Of a DNA stretch of 64,000 bases, positions 1 through 9,586 are shown in pieces; the stretch's first letter is position 1; each line of letters starts with the position of its first letter. The notes beneath the pieces were generated by a model. The model was not told where the DNA came from. It saw only the letters and a list, made by a program, of their open reading frames with translations, and made no database searches. A program made the position numbers and the translations under genes. Source of the stretch: an uncultured Eggerthella sp. (lineage in GTDB: Bacteria; Actinomycetota; Coriobacteriia; Coriobacteriales; Eggerthellaceae); the NCBI GenBank assembly GCA_900542265.1, contig UQML01000007.1, positions 1-64,000 on the forward strand, given 5' to 3'.

Positions 1-652
1 GTGTGTAGTCTACTTCGTGTAACGGAATGACAATATCAGTTATGAGCGATGGGGTTTCCCCGTCTTCAGCACCAGACCCCGAAGGTCCGTTTTCCCCTTC
101 AGCCCATTCTTGTCCGGTCGCTGTTTTGTAACGCACATTGTCAACCGACCACAAAGAGGCATCAGACATCAAGACATAGTTGGTCTCAGGCTCAAGGCTG
201 ATCTTTATGGGGTCGTCGGGAAAAGCAAGATCGATGGTGACTTCTTTGGTTTCTGGCGCTACATCAACCACCGCGTTACCGGTATCAGAATCCACCTTTG
301 TAAGAGATTGCACAGGATCGGTGTTTTGAATAACCCCATCAGTTGTAGAAGTGTTGACACAAAGTCCAATAGGAGAACTATCCTCATCCCATGCATCGCT
401 TTCAACATGAGCGGTAATAGTTTGCGCAAAAGCATTGCGCTCTGTTCCTGCTGCCTGGTTTTGAGCACCCAGCGCATTACCAACCACGGAAACACTTGCT
501 ACTACAAACCACAGCGTAAAAACAACAAGGCCTGCTGCAAGCTTCTTTCTTCTCCGCCCTTGCGGCATTCTGTTTTTCCACGAACGAGCAATGAGTACGA
601 TCCCGATGATTGGAATAATACATAACGCAAGCCATGCAACCAAGTATTCCAT
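1..652 (-). CDS. Membrane-anchored extracytoplasmic protein, C-terminus beyond window
   Basis: The reading frame opens with ATG at 652, preceded by a GGGGAG ribosome-binding site, and runs off the left edge with no stop, so only about 217 residues are visible. It starts with a hydrophobic segment (about residues 2-21), then a short basic loop with RRKK, then a second hydrophobic segment (about 37-55). The rest is an acidic, Thr/Asp/Glu-rich domain predicted to lie outside the cell. No conserved enzymatic motif is visible and I do not recognise the family. A rho-independent terminator lies between it and the diguanylate cyclase upstream, so it is probably its own transcription unit. That the frame is real rests on its length, ribosome-binding site and two-segment topology; function is unknown. 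Confidence 0.7.
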   Translation of the reverse strand, partial: MEYLVAWLALCIIPIIGIVLIARSWKNRMPQGRRRKKLAAGLVVFTLWFVVASVSVVGNALGAQNQAAGTERNAFAQTITAHVESDAWDEDSSPIGLCVNTSTTDGVIQNTDPVQSLTKVDSDTGNAVVDVAPETKEVTIDLAFPDDPIKISLEPETNYVLMSDASLWSVDNVRYKTATGQEWAEGENGPSGSGAEDGETPSLITDIVIPLHEVDYT

Positions 653-740
653 ATCTCCCCTACTGCTTTATCCTGATGGCTTTGACCTGACCAATGTCGA
701 TCAACCGATAAGCCTGATCGACATTTCTAATCAACATCCC

Positions 741-777
741 AAAAAAGCGGCCTTCCGATTGCTCGAAAGACCGCTTC
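741..777 (-). terminator. Rho-independent terminator downstream of the diguanylate cyclase
   Basis: Read on the minus strand, GAAGCGG and CCGCTT form the base of a stem with one internal mismatch and a further three pairs above it, followed directly by a run of T. It lies between the stop of the upstream minus-strand genes (847/944) and the next start at 652. Confidence 0.75.
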
Positions 778-846
778 AAAATACTTTGTGAGCAACAAGT
801 TCTAAGTACTCACCGTATAGTATCAGAGCTGCTCAAAACATACCCC

Positions 847-960
847 TTATTCTTGCTCTTTACGCCGTTTTTCACCGGCAAGCAAGGCGATAACGACACC
901 TAAGATAATAGCCAGTGCGTTATTAAGTGCTTTCACCACATTGTCACGCGTCAGACCCAT
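847..960 (-). CDS. Possible 37-residue single-pass membrane peptide
   Basis: An ATG at 960 opens a 37-codon frame that overlaps the last 17 bases of the diguanylate cyclase gene in a different frame. The product has one hydrophobic segment (about residues 14-27) and a charged tail ending GEKRRKEQE, the pattern of a small membrane protein. No strong ribosome-binding site precedes it, so translation would depend on coupling to the upstream gene. The terminator at 741-777 lies just downstream, in keeping with a two-gene unit. The composition could also arise by chance; I treat it as tentative. Confidence 0.35.
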   Translation of the reverse strand: MGLTRDNVVKALNNALAIILGVVIALLAGEKRRKEQE

Positions 961-2257
961 CGCCAATAATGCACACCTGAGCATGTGCTTTACCAGAGCG
1001 CTTAGCATTATAGAGCACTTCATCTGTCCGTTTATAGAGCTCATCAAAAGTAAGCGAAGAGTCGAGACAACACACCGCGCCAATACTAAGCGTAGGTGTG
1101 GGGCGCTTATCACATCCGGGCTTGCTCACATCCTCTTCACGCTGGGTTGCAAACGGACCACGCTGCAAATGAGCAAGGATTCTATCCAGTGCCGGACCTG
1201 GAGTGAGCCCAGTTGCAAAAATAGCAAACTCATCACCACCCATGCGCGCGACCACATCTTCTTTGCGCATTACCTTCATCAGAAACGCGCTCAACTCTTT
1301 GAGAACGCGATCTCCCTCAGGATGTCCATAGGTGTCATTGATTACTTTAAAATCATCAACATCAAGACAGAAAAAGGTATAGGGACGGTTTTCGGTATTA
1401 ATAAGCGTGGTGATTTTGTCGAGCGCAGCGCTGCGATTATAGAGCCCTGTAAGACTATCATGCTCAGCTTTTTTGCGGAACTGACTCTCACGCACAGCCA
1501 TCGTATGCGTATCAAGCAAACGCCCCACATGGCGCACTGCATTCTTGCCCTCATCATAGAGCACGACCGATTGGTAACGATACCAAATAGGCTCCCCTGC
1601 TGCATTGCTTGTCGAAGCTTCAAAATCCACAAGAGACTCATCGCTGATCTTTTCCATCAACGCACTGAGATCATGTGTTGTGATAGTAAGGTTACACTCC
1701 CGATTGCAGCGGCGCTTCACCACAAAATCTTCCTGCCGTGGCTCACGCTCAAAACGATCCTGAAAATCTCCATACACATGCGCCTCTCCGGTGCCACACT
1801 CAATATCAAACACAACATCATTTGAAAGCGCTGTCAAGATTTCAAGACGCTCGTTAGCACGCTCAAGTTCATGACGCGCCTGCACCGTTTCCGTTATGTC
1901 GATGAGGGTTACGTAGAACCACTTTTTTCCCGATTCATCTTCAACGAGATGACCGCGATCATCGACCCAACGGATTTCTCCATCCGCACGTTGAATACGA
2001 TAGACCACATGATCTTTATCACCGGTGCGCACCTGCTCGTAAATCTCTTGATCAATGCGCGCAAAATCATCCGGGTAAACCATGCCAGAAAACGTGTAAC
2101 CCGTAAGCGCTTTAAACTCATCAAGCGTGTCGCATTTATAGAGCTCGAGCAGTCCTTTGTTTACGTAATCAAGCTCATCAAAGCCTTCAGCCGGATAGCG
2201 AAAAAGACCTCCTGGAATTCGGTCAAGGAAAGCTTTTGCATCAGCAAGCGAGTCCAT
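944..2257 (-). CDS. PAS-domain diguanylate cyclase (GGDEF)
   Basis: Predicted to make cyclic di-GMP from two GTP. The 437-residue protein has an N-terminal PAS fold (about 20-130, ending in the FYVTLIDITE pattern typical of a PAS/PAC boundary), a second PAS-like region (about 140-265), and a GGDEF domain (about 280-437). The GGDEF domain begins HDSLTGLYNR and carries RMGGDEF near residue 360. An RKED (RxxD) inhibitory site stands five residues before GGDEF, so product feedback is likely. There is no signal peptide or membrane segment, so it is a cytoplasmic sensor. ATG at 2257 is preferred over GTG at 2260 because GGGGG lies eight bases upstream. No EAL or HD-GYP phosphodiesterase and no PilZ effector is seen in the window. 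Confidence 0.93.
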   Translation of the reverse strand: MDSLADAKAFLDRIPGGLFRYPAEGFDELDYVNKGLLELYKCDTLDEFKALTGYTFSGMVYPDDFARIDQEIYEQVRTGDKDHVVYRIQRADGEIRWVDDRGHLVEDESGKKWFYVTLIDITETVQARHELERANERLEILTALSNDVVFDIECGTGEAHVYGDFQDRFEREPRQEDFVVKRRCNRECNLTITTHDLSALMEKISDESLVDFEASTSNAAGEPIWYRYQSVVLYDEGKNAVRHVGRLLDTHTMAVRESQFRKKAEHDSLTGLYNRSAALDKITTLINTENRPYTFFCLDVDDFKVINDTYGHPEGDRVLKELSAFLMKVMRKEDVVARMGGDEFAIFATGLTPGPALDRILAHLQRGPFATQREEDVSKPGCDKRPTPTLSIGAVCCLDSSLTFDELYKRTDEVLYNAKRSGKAHAQVCIIGDGSDA

Positions 2258-2335
2258 CACGCATGCCCCCTACTCTGAGCGAGTTTAAAGATTCATCAGG
2301 TTTTATCAGGTTTTGAGTTTTTTAACTCTACCAGG

Positions 2336-3760
2336 CTATTCTTTACCTGTCCAACAATAGGTGCAAACTTTTTCAGGATCAATGCCAATAGCCTCAAGCA
2401 TACCCTCAAGCGACTGATAAGAGAGCGAATCAAAACCCATATCCTTACAGATAGTCTTCAAAAGACACTGGCCTCTGTCCGTATGAGCATCTGCATACTC
2501 GTCTAGATGCTTTTGCCCTTCATCGCCTTCGAGCTCTTGCACCACACGACGTGCAAGCAAATCCATCTCAGACTTATTGGAGGAGAAGCTTAAATACTTG
2601 CAGTTGAACATCAGTGGTGGGCAAGCACTACGCATATGCACTTCAGCGGCACCAGACTCGTAAAGAAAGTCAACCGTTTCACGCAACTGAGTACCACGGA
2701 CGATGGAGTCATCAACAAACAGCAACCGCTTATCTTTAATAAGTTCCGGTACGGGAACTTGTTTCATTTTAGCAACGCGATTGCGCACCGCTTGGTTGCC
2801 AGGCATAAAGGAACGCGGCCACGTTGGTGTGTACTTAATAAAAGGACGACCAAAGGGCATACCGGATTGAGTAGCATAACCAATAGCATGCGGGATACCC
2901 GAATCAGGAATGCCAGCAACATAATCAACCTCAGGACAAGCACCGCGTGCCGCCTCATCACGTGCCATAATTTCACCGTTGCGATAACGCATAATCTCAA
3001 CGTTTTGGCCTTCATAATTCGAATTAGGGTACCCATAATAGACCCACATAAACGCGCACATCTTCATAGCATCTTGCGCCGGTGAAAGCACTTGCACCCG
3101 CTCGGGCGTGATGCGCACAATTTCCGCGGGACCTAATTCATACTCATCCTGATACCCCAGTTTTTGGTAGGCAAATGACTCAAAGGCCACACAATGCCCA
3201 TCAATATCCTTGCCAATCAAAACAGGAAGGCGACCAAGTGTGTCACGCGCAGCAACGATTTCTCCCTCGCGCGTCATGATCAAAAGCGTCAGCGAACCAT
3301 CAATTTGCTCCTGCGCATGTTTGATGCCTGAGACAAGATCATCTTTTTGGTTGATCAGTGCCGCAACCAACTCGGTTGCGTTTACCTCGCCAGAACTCAT
3401 CGCCATAAATTGATTGCCATGATCTGCAAAATAGTCATCAATGAGCTGCTCAGTATTATTGATAGCACCAATGGTGGTAATAGCAAACGTACCTAAGTGA
3501 GAGCGTACGAGTAAAGGTTGAGGATCTGAATCCGAAATGCACCCAATAGCGCACGTTCCATGGAAGTTCTCGATATCTTTTTCGAACTTAGTACGAAACG
3601 GTGTGTTTTCAATCGAATGGATTTGTCGCTGAAAACCCGTTTCTTTATCGAGTACAATCATGCCCGCACGACGTGTTCCCAAGTGAGAATGATAATCCAC
3701 ACCAAAAAAGGTATCTAATACTACATCGCGCTCAGAAACTGCACCAAAAAAGCCGCCCAC
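2336..3760 (-). CDS. purF: PurF-like amidophosphoribosyltransferase lacking the catalytic Cys
   Basis: Homologous to glutamine-PRPP amidotransferase, the first step of purine synthesis. The C-terminal phosphoribosyltransferase half is intact: LLFVDDSIVRGTQ is the PRPP-binding loop and CTYCWTGKE matches the family tail. The N-terminal Ntn-type glutaminase half is atypical. It starts MGGFFGAV where the canonical enzyme has MCGIFG, so the Cys nucleophile is replaced by Gly, and the usual NGN element reads GAINN. The start is secure: GAGGAGG lies five bases before GTG at 3760, and no alternative start restores a Cys. It may use free ammonia or serve another role. From memory, similar MGGFFG proteins occur in other anaerobes. 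purC and purB lie 50-55 kb away in the window. Confidence 0.88.
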   Translation of the reverse strand: MGGFFGAVSERDVVLDTFFGVDYHSHLGTRRAGMIVLDKETGFQRQIHSIENTPFRTKFEKDIENFHGTCAIGCISDSDPQPLLVRSHLGTFAITTIGAINNTEQLIDDYFADHGNQFMAMSSGEVNATELVAALINQKDDLVSGIKHAQEQIDGSLTLLIMTREGEIVAARDTLGRLPVLIGKDIDGHCVAFESFAYQKLGYQDEYELGPAEIVRITPERVQVLSPAQDAMKMCAFMWVYYGYPNSNYEGQNVEIMRYRNGEIMARDEAARGACPEVDYVAGIPDSGIPHAIGYATQSGMPFGRPFIKYTPTWPRSFMPGNQAVRNRVAKMKQVPVPELIKDKRLLFVDDSIVRGTQLRETVDFLYESGAAEVHMRSACPPLMFNCKYLSFSSNKSEMDLLARRVVQELEGDEGQKHLDEYADAHTDRGQCLLKTICKDMGFDSLSYQSLEGMLEAIGIDPEKVCTYCWTGKE

Positions 3761-3991
3761 AAAGGCCTCCTCAAATAGAGTGTTTAGATACTACGTAATA
3801 TACAAAGGAATTAGCTTCTTTTAAACCATTATTAGGGGGGTTGGCGCTTTTCAACTACAATACGTCTTACAAAAAGGAAGAATTTGATCACAATTCTTGT
3901 GTATGATGGATCACTTGATGGCTCACTTGATAGTTCACTGACATCGGGATGACCTTCTTCATAAGATAGACGAAAGCACAAAGGACACGCC

Positions 3992-4600
3992 ATGAACATT
4001 GCAGTGTATTGCGGCTCAAACCCAGGAGACAATACCGCTTACGCTCACGCAGCCCAAGAATTAGGAACATGGATAGGAAACCACGGCAATACCCTGGTCT
4101 ATGGAGGAAGTTCTGTGGGGCTTATGGGAATTGTATCGATGGCGTGTCTTGAAGCAGGTGGAGAAGTACGCGGCGTTGAGCCTCAATTCTTTATTGATGC
4201 TGGTGTAGCACAACATAATTTAACCGAGCTTTTTGTGGTCGAAACCATGAGTGAACGCAAAGCAAAAATGATTGAACTCGCTGATGTCTTTGTCGCCCTT
4301 CCCGGAGGCGTTGGTACGTTAGAAGAGATCTCTGAAATCATGTCGCGTATTCGCCTTAACATGACGCAAGGTCCTTGCTTTTTGCTCAATATTGATCATT
4401 TTTACGATGGGCTTGCTCTTTTGCTTGACGCTATGGTTGACGCTGATTTTATGGAGCAATCAGATCGAGATCAGATACTTTTCCCTACCTCAATTCAAGA
4501 ACTGCTTGCCCAACTTTCTGATTTACAGAATAACCCTCCCGCCAAGAATAATACCCCTTGCGTACCTGAAAGCAATATGCGCGCGCCCTTACGCGGTTAG
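3992..4600 (+). CDS. LOG-family protein (TIGR00730; nucleoside monophosphate phosphoribohydrolase)
   Basis: A 202-residue Rossmann-fold protein of the LOG/YgdH family. Members hydrolyse N6-modified or ordinary AMP to free base and ribose 5-phosphate. It shows the hallmark PGGVGTLEE motif (about residues 108-116), preceded by MSERKAKM, and an N-terminal VYCGSNPGD resembling the family's VFCGSS start. ATG at 3992 follows AAAGGA with good spacing. The gene is divergent from the PurF-like gene with 231 bases between the two starts. The tail after about residue 180 is polar and poorly conserved. The physiological substrate in bacteria is uncertain; the family call is firm. Confidence 0.88.
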   Translation: MNIAVYCGSNPGDNTAYAHAAQELGTWIGNHGNTLVYGGSSVGLMGIVSMACLEAGGEVRGVEPQFFIDAGVAQHNLTELFVVETMSERKAKMIELADVFVALPGGVGTLEEISEIMSRIRLNMTQGPCFLLNIDHFYDGLALLLDAMVDADFMEQSDRDQILFPTSIQELLAQLSDLQNNPPAKNNTPCVPESNMRAPLRG

Positions 4601-4724
4601 CCTTGTGGTTAAGCCTTGTCGAGCAAGTTATCAACAAAAGCACTATCTTTAAGACCCCTTAAACCCGTACAATAGTAGCTAAGTCCAAAATTGCACATAC
4701 ACACCAGCCTCAAGGGGTTACCGA

Positions 4725-7649
4725 ATGTATACAGCAACCATCTGGGTCAAGGCACTCAATTTCACTGATGAACAGCTTGCCACTTTGCAATCTTGCACGC
4801 CACCGGAAGCTTTTATTCAACATATTACTGCTGGTTCACTTGATGAACTTGCTGCACCTACGCCTGAAGACAAACCCACAACGCTCATCCTTGTGCGTCT
4901 TGTCACACAAGAAGACGTTTCTATCTTTCTGCAAGCTGCGCCTGCGCTACTCTCGAAGACCCATCGCCCGTTTAATATTTCTTTTAAGGCACCTCGCACT
5001 TTAGGTATTCACGAAGATGGCTCTACCGACGCTGCTGACACCTCTACTCAGGCTACTTTTATCGATATCCCCACACTCACCTATAGCACTGACCTTGTCG
5101 TCTGTATTGATCATGATCGTTTAGAAGATCTCACTCCTATACTTGATGGTCTCTATGACGTTTGGGTTAACCCCCTATCGAACACTGAGCTTGCGTATCG
5201 ATTCACCCAATGGCAACGACACTACCAAGCACGCATGGATGCCTGGGAAACCGACCAGTATTTAGATGCCACCATCAATTCAACCCCTTCTCTTGTGTGG
5301 TATAAAACGCGCGATGGGGTACACGAAAAAGTAAACGATAGCTTTTGCGAGACGGTTAACAAAGAAAAGGATGATGTCCAAGGTAAAAAGCACGCCTATA
5401 TTTGGGATGTTGAAACAGACGATCCTGCCTGTATTGAATCAGAAGCAATGGTTATGTCAACACGTAAAACCTGCATGTCAGAAGAAGTCGTTCAAACAGG
5501 CAGCGATGACACTCGTTTGCTTACTACATACAAATCCCCGCTCTATAATCCCGATGGCTCTGTTATGGGCACGGTAGGGGTCGCCATTGACATCACCCAA
5601 GAGCGAGCCTATGAGCATAACCTCATCGAAAACTCAGAGACGCTTGAAACCATCTTTACCTCTCTCGAGTGTGGCGTTATCACCCATAGCCTTGACGGCT
5701 CTCAAATCTTTAGCATCAACCAAGCTGCCCTTGATATCTTAGGGTACGAGTCAAAAGAAGACCTTACTGCTCACGGCTTTAACATGGTGGCACCTTCTGT
5801 TGTTGAAGAAGATAGGGCTTTGATCAAAGAACGCATCGCAACGCTTAAACATATAGGCGATAGCGTTCCTGTTGAATACCGCGTTGATGGCAAAAACGGT
5901 TCCATCATCCATGTCATGGGAAGTGTCAAGCTCATCGAGACCAATGGTATTCCTCAGTATCGGCGCTTTCTTTTAGATATCACCAAGCAAAAGGAAGAAG
6001 AAGCACAAAACGAACGCCGTCAATCAGCCCTTATTCAGGCTTTGGCGGAAAATTACTTTTTGGTCTGCACGTTTTGCATGGACACCCAGATGGGTGAAGT
6101 TGTCCGCATAGCTCATGAAGGCTTGGAATACGCTCTCGATCCGCTATTTTCAGCAACATTAAGCGATGGGATGATTGCCTATGAAGGCACCCTTGACCAC
6201 TACATTGCTACCCATGTTTATGAAGAAGATCAAGAAATGCTGCGAAAAGCGCTTTCTCGGGACAACATCCTTAATCAACTTAGTCAGCAAAATCGCTTCG
6301 AGACACTCTATCGTACTCAAAACAACGGCATGCTTGAATACCGTCAAGCCTCTATTGTGCGAGCGGGTACTTGGGATGACGGGCGCGATGTTATTCTTGG
6401 TCTCCGCAATATTGATGCCCGTATTCGTGAAGAACTCGAACAAAAACAGCTTCTCAAAGAAGCGCTAACACAAGCCAACAAAGCCAACCAGGCAAAGTCA
6501 ACGTTTCTCACTAATATGAGCCATGATATTCGCACGCCTATGAATGCTATTGTTGGCTTTACCGCGCTTGCCAACAGCCACATTAAAGACGAGACGCGCG
6601 TTTTGGAATACCTGGATAAAATTCAGGCATCAAGTAACCATCTGCTCAGTCTGATTAACGACATTCTTGATATGAGTCGCATTGAATCAGGCAAGACCAC
6701 CCTTGAAGAAGCCCCCTGCAACATTGAGCAGCTCCTCAAGGCACTTAAAAATCTTCTTCAGCCCGAAGCAGACGCTAAGCATCTTACGCTCTCTTTTAAT
6801 ACTACTCATTTGTCCCAAGAAACCGTTTTGTGCGATGAGCTTAAATTTAATCAAGTGCTTCTCAATCTTTTAGGCAACGCTCTTAAATTTACTCCAGCAG
6901 GAGGAACCGTATCTGTCATTGCAAAAGAAATTCCTTGCGCACAATCCGAATTCAAACAATACCGTATTGATGTTGCCGATACCGGTATCGGCATGAGTCC
7001 CGAATTTGTTGATCATATTTTCGACCCGTTTGAGCGTGAGCGCACTTCAACTATTAGCGGCGTGCAAGGCACCGGCCTTGGTATGGCAATTACCAAAAAC
7101 CTCGTCGAAATGATGAACGGAACTATCTCAGTGTCGAGTCAACAAGGAGTCGGCTCAACCTTTACCGTTATCTTCACGTTCCCCGTATCAGCCGAACAAA
7201 TTGAAACCAATCAGGCTGCTTTCCCCATCAATGATCACGCATCCTGTCGCTTTAAGGGGTGTCGTTTATTGCTTGTAGACGACAACGATTTGAATCGCGA
7301 AATTGCAGCAACCCTTTTAGAAGATGCAGGATTTATAGTAGAAGTTGCGCGTGACGGCCAAGAATCACTTGAAAAACTTCTTAAGGTCGATCCGCTCTAT
7401 TACAAAGCAGTACTCATGGATATTCAAATGCCCATTATGAACGGCTACGAGGCAGCACGTGCAATTAGAGCCTTTGATGATCCTACCCGTGCTTCAATCC
7501 CTATTTTGGCTGTTTCGGCTGATGCGTTTGAAGAAGACCGTCAAAAAGCTTTGCGAGCTGGCATGAATGGACACCTCCATAAGCCCATCGACATTGATTT
7601 ACTTTTCCAAACGCTTGATTACTTGCTCGCCGAGAGCAAGGATGAGTGA
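4725..7649 (+). CDS. Hybrid sensor histidine kinase (pseudo-receiver, PAS, HisKA, HATPase, REC)
   Basis: A 974-residue cytoplasmic hybrid kinase. Residues 1-170 resemble a degenerate receiver ending in an NPLSNTELAYR helix. Two PAS domains follow (about 180-295 and 305-425), then a more divergent sensory stretch (about 430-575). The HisKA box has NMSHDIRTPMNAI, with the phospho-accepting His near residue 600. The ATPase domain has LLNLLGNALKFT (N box), DTGIGM (G1) and GTGLGMAI (G2). A C-terminal receiver (about 845-965) has VDDN, the acceptor Asp in LMDIQMP near residue 899, and the HKPID lysine. No transmembrane helices are seen. No partner response regulator is adjacent, so the signal probably passes to an unlinked Hpt or regulator. 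Confidence 0.93.
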   Translation: MYTATIWVKALNFTDEQLATLQSCTPPEAFIQHITAGSLDELAAPTPEDKPTTLILVRLVTQEDVSIFLQAAPALLSKTHRPFNISFKAPRTLGIHEDGSTDAADTSTQATFIDIPTLTYSTDLVVCIDHDRLEDLTPILDGLYDVWVNPLSNTELAYRFTQWQRHYQARMDAWETDQYLDATINSTPSLVWYKTRDGVHEKVNDSFCETVNKEKDDVQGKKHAYIWDVETDDPACIESEAMVMSTRKTCMSEEVVQTGSDDTRLLTTYKSPLYNPDGSVMGTVGVAIDITQERAYEHNLIENSETLETIFTSLECGVITHSLDGSQIFSINQAALDILGYESKEDLTAHGFNMVAPSVVEEDRALIKERIATLKHIGDSVPVEYRVDGKNGSIIHVMGSVKLIETNGIPQYRRFLLDITKQKEEEAQNERRQSALIQALAENYFLVCTFCMDTQMGEVVRIAHEGLEYALDPLFSATLSDGMIAYEGTLDHYIATHVYEEDQEMLRKALSRDNILNQLSQQNRFETLYRTQNNGMLEYRQASIVRAGTWDDGRDVILGLRNIDARIREELEQKQLLKEALTQANKANQAKSTFLTNMSHDIRTPMNAIVGFTALANSHIKDETRVLEYLDKIQASSNHLLSLINDILDMSRIESGKTTLEEAPCNIEQLLKALKNLLQPEADAKHLTLSFNTTHLSQETVLCDELKFNQVLLNLLGNALKFTPAGGTVSVIAKEIPCAQSEFKQYRIDVADTGIGMSPEFVDHIFDPFERERTSTISGVQGTGLGMAITKNLVEMMNGTISVSSQQGVGSTFTVIFTFPVSAEQIETNQAAFPINDHASCRFKGCRLLLVDDNDLNREIAATLLEDAGFIVEVARDGQESLEKLLKVDPLYYKAVLMDIQMPIMNGYEAARAIRAFDDPTRASIPILAVSADAFEEDRQKALRAGMNGHLHKPIDIDLLFQTLDYLLAESKDE

Positions 7650-7711
7650 GCGAAGGTGGCAAACTGAAATTAATAGAGCTTAATGGATCTTTTGAGCTGA
7701 AAGGGTAGGCT

Positions 7712-8398
7712 CTACGAAAGTGCAGGCTCTACCTGACTGGTAATCCACTCATCAACATCACTTTGCGTAGCAGAGGATGAAAACTGTTTTCCCTCAAGCC
7801 ACGTTCCCGTCTCATTAAGCGCATGTAAATTTTGCGCGCTTGATCCTATCGGAGAAGAAGCGGACGTGCAAAATGGAATAACGGTCTTACCAGTAAAATC
7901 ATTGTCAGTCACAAAAGCATCGACAGGCCATGCTGCCTGGCCCCACCAAATGGGGTAACCGATAAATACCGTTTCATACTGATCAAAGTTCTCGGGCGCA
8001 GTTTGCTCTAAAGCAATATCTTGAAGCGATGGATCTTCATGCTCTCTAGCAACGCGACTGCTCCCATTATTGTAATTTAGATCATCGTGCAAATAGGGCT
8101 CGACCGGTTTAAGTTCAAACACATCAGCGTCAAGATGTGAGGCAATTTTCTCAGCTACTGATTGAGTATTTCCTGTCGCAGAAAAATATGCCACCAATAT
8201 CGTTTTGGGTGCATCAGCGGTTGCCCCATCGCGTCCTTTTTCTGAAGATTGAGACGAACATCCAGTAAAAAACAAGCCAACACACACCAAAAGACAAACC
8301 ACAAAACAAGCTAGAGATATTTCTACCCTAGGCGATGAGGATGCCTTTTCCTCAACTCGTGTTTGAACGTGTACGCTGAGTAACTGAAATGGATGCAT
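7712..8398 (-). CDS. Flavodoxin-family lipoprotein
   Basis: A 228-residue protein with a long N-terminal region and a hydrophobic segment ending in the lipobox-like FFTGC (about residues 42-46), so it is probably a membrane-anchored extracytoplasmic lipoprotein. The mature part is flavodoxin-like: YFSATGNT (about 72-79) is the FMN-phosphate loop, and IGYPIWWGQAAWPV and PFCTSASSPIG match the family's isoalloxazine-binding loops. Such secreted flavodoxins are presumed to carry electrons in anaerobes. ATG at 8398 follows AGGAGG by five bases. The gene is convergent with the hybrid kinase and divergent from the esterase. In the divergent spacer, around 8434-8450, an AT-rich palindrome with TATACTATA could be a shared promoter or operator. 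Confidence 0.85.
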   Translation of the reverse strand: MHPFQLLSVHVQTRVEEKASSSPRVEISLACFVVCLLVCVGLFFTGCSSQSSEKGRDGATADAPKTILVAYFSATGNTQSVAEKIASHLDADVFELKPVEPYLHDDLNYNNGSSRVAREHEDPSLQDIALEQTAPENFDQYETVFIGYPIWWGQAAWPVDAFVTDNDFTGKTVIPFCTSASSPIGSSAQNLHALNETGTWLEGKQFSSSATQSDVDEWITSQVEPALS

Positions 8399-8559
8399 GC
8401 ATGCCTCCTAAAATAAAAGACACTGTGTCGCTTTTTAGTATACTATACCATTCTGCATATACTCGCACTCGTACAATGCGCTAGTTGTATGAGACAATAG
8501 TGAGGAATTAGCCCTACACGGCAAGAAAATGTGTCCCTTTACTCAGAAAGGTGACCCTT

Positions 8560-9510
8560 ATGGAAACTGTATTTAAACGCATCGATCCAACCCAGTATGC
8601 CCACGCATGGGAAGATATCCCGTATGCTCATCAGGATCCCTTGCAACGCCTCCATATTTATACACCAGGCGATGAAGGAAATTATCCCCTTCTTGTCTAT
8701 GTCAATGGTGGAGGTTGGGTACAACAGCTAACTCGCCACAATACGATTCCTGGCGTCTGGAAAGCCCCATCGCAAGGATATGCACTTGCATCTATTGGCT
8801 ATCGTCTTGCTCCAAAAAGCACCTGGCCCGCGCCCCTCTATGACCTGAAAGCTGCCATTCGGTTTTTGCGTGCTCATGCCGACGAGTACGGATACAATGC
8901 GGATACCCTCGTAGCGTGGGGAAACTCCGCAGGCGGACATCTCATTAGTATGTGTGCTGCCACTAATAATGTACCCGCGTTTGAAGATCTCACCATGGGT
9001 AACGCCCACGAGAGCAGTGCGCTTCAAGGAGCCATCCTCTTTTACGCGCCCAGTGATCTTTATCTCAATGAGCTTGAAACATTCATCCCCAACACTGAGA
9101 TTCAACGGATGGCAGAATCTCCCCGTGACCTCTGCGACCCTCGTCCTGGCATGGACAACTTAGGCAATATCGAGCTTGGCTGTCGCGCTTTTGATAATCC
9201 TGCCGTTGCCGCCCAAGCAAGCCCTATTCACTATGTCACACCTAACTATCCGCCTACATATCTTGTCCATGGCATGGCTGATCCTATTATTCCCTACACG
9301 CAGTCCACGCGCTTGTGGAACAAGATTCGCTTTTTATCAGGTGATGAATCACGAGCGCAGCTTGAACTCTTCCCTGCGGTCGGCCATGGAGATCCTATTA
9401 TGAAAACCGACGATGTCACGCGCCGCATGTTTGATTTTGTTGACACAATTGTCTACGGATCCGTACAAGATCGAGCGCCCCTCGGTGAGATCGCAGTCCT
9501 ACCCTCATAA
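8560..9510 (+). CDS. Alpha/beta hydrolase, esterase/lipase type
   Basis: A 316-residue cytoplasmic hydrolase with the layout of the BD-FAE/HSL-like esterases. It has an oxyanion-hole motif NGGGW (about 48-52), the nucleophile elbow GNSAGG with Ser near residue 123, a probable catalytic Asp in HGMADPI (about 241) and a His in VGHGD (about 275). Substrate is unknown; carboxyl esters or acylated sugars are typical. ATG at 8560 is chosen over GTG at 8551 because AGAAAGG lies eight bases upstream. It has no signal peptide. Divergent from the flavodoxin lipoprotein and upstream of the large surface protein, it is probably a single-gene unit. Confidence 0.85.
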   Translation: METVFKRIDPTQYAHAWEDIPYAHQDPLQRLHIYTPGDEGNYPLLVYVNGGGWVQQLTRHNTIPGVWKAPSQGYALASIGYRLAPKSTWPAPLYDLKAAIRFLRAHADEYGYNADTLVAWGNSAGGHLISMCAATNNVPAFEDLTMGNAHESSALQGAILFYAPSDLYLNELETFIPNTEIQRMAESPRDLCDPRPGMDNLGNIELGCRAFDNPAVAAQASPIHYVTPNYPPTYLVHGMADPIIPYTQSTRLWNKIRFLSGDESRAQLELFPAVGHGDPIMKTDDVTRRMFDFVDTIVYGSVQDRAPLGEIAVLPS

Positions 9511-9540
9511 CTCCAAACCTCCTCATAGCCTTACGCCCTC

Positions 9541-9586
9541 ATTTTTCATAAGTATCCGTAAAAAAAGTAACAAACGTATGAAAAAT
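9541..9586. repeat. Inverted repeat upstream of the giant surface protein
   Basis: ATTTTTCATA at 9541-9550 is the reverse complement of TATGAAAAAT at 9577-9586, with a 26-base A-rich spacer. It lies about 110 bases before the surface protein start and could be a regulator site or the transcription end of the esterase gene. No long T tract follows. Confidence 0.4.

Noticed and set aside
941..1825. Long plus-strand open frame (294 codons) opposite the diguanylate cyclase
   Set aside because: It has no recognisable domain or ribosome-binding site and is antisense to a frame with intact PAS and GGDEF motifs; it is a shadow of codon bias.
2285..2335. Terminator after the PurF-like gene
   Set aside because: A 5-bp GAGTT/AACTC stem is visible, but it is short, AT-rich and not followed by a T run on the minus strand.
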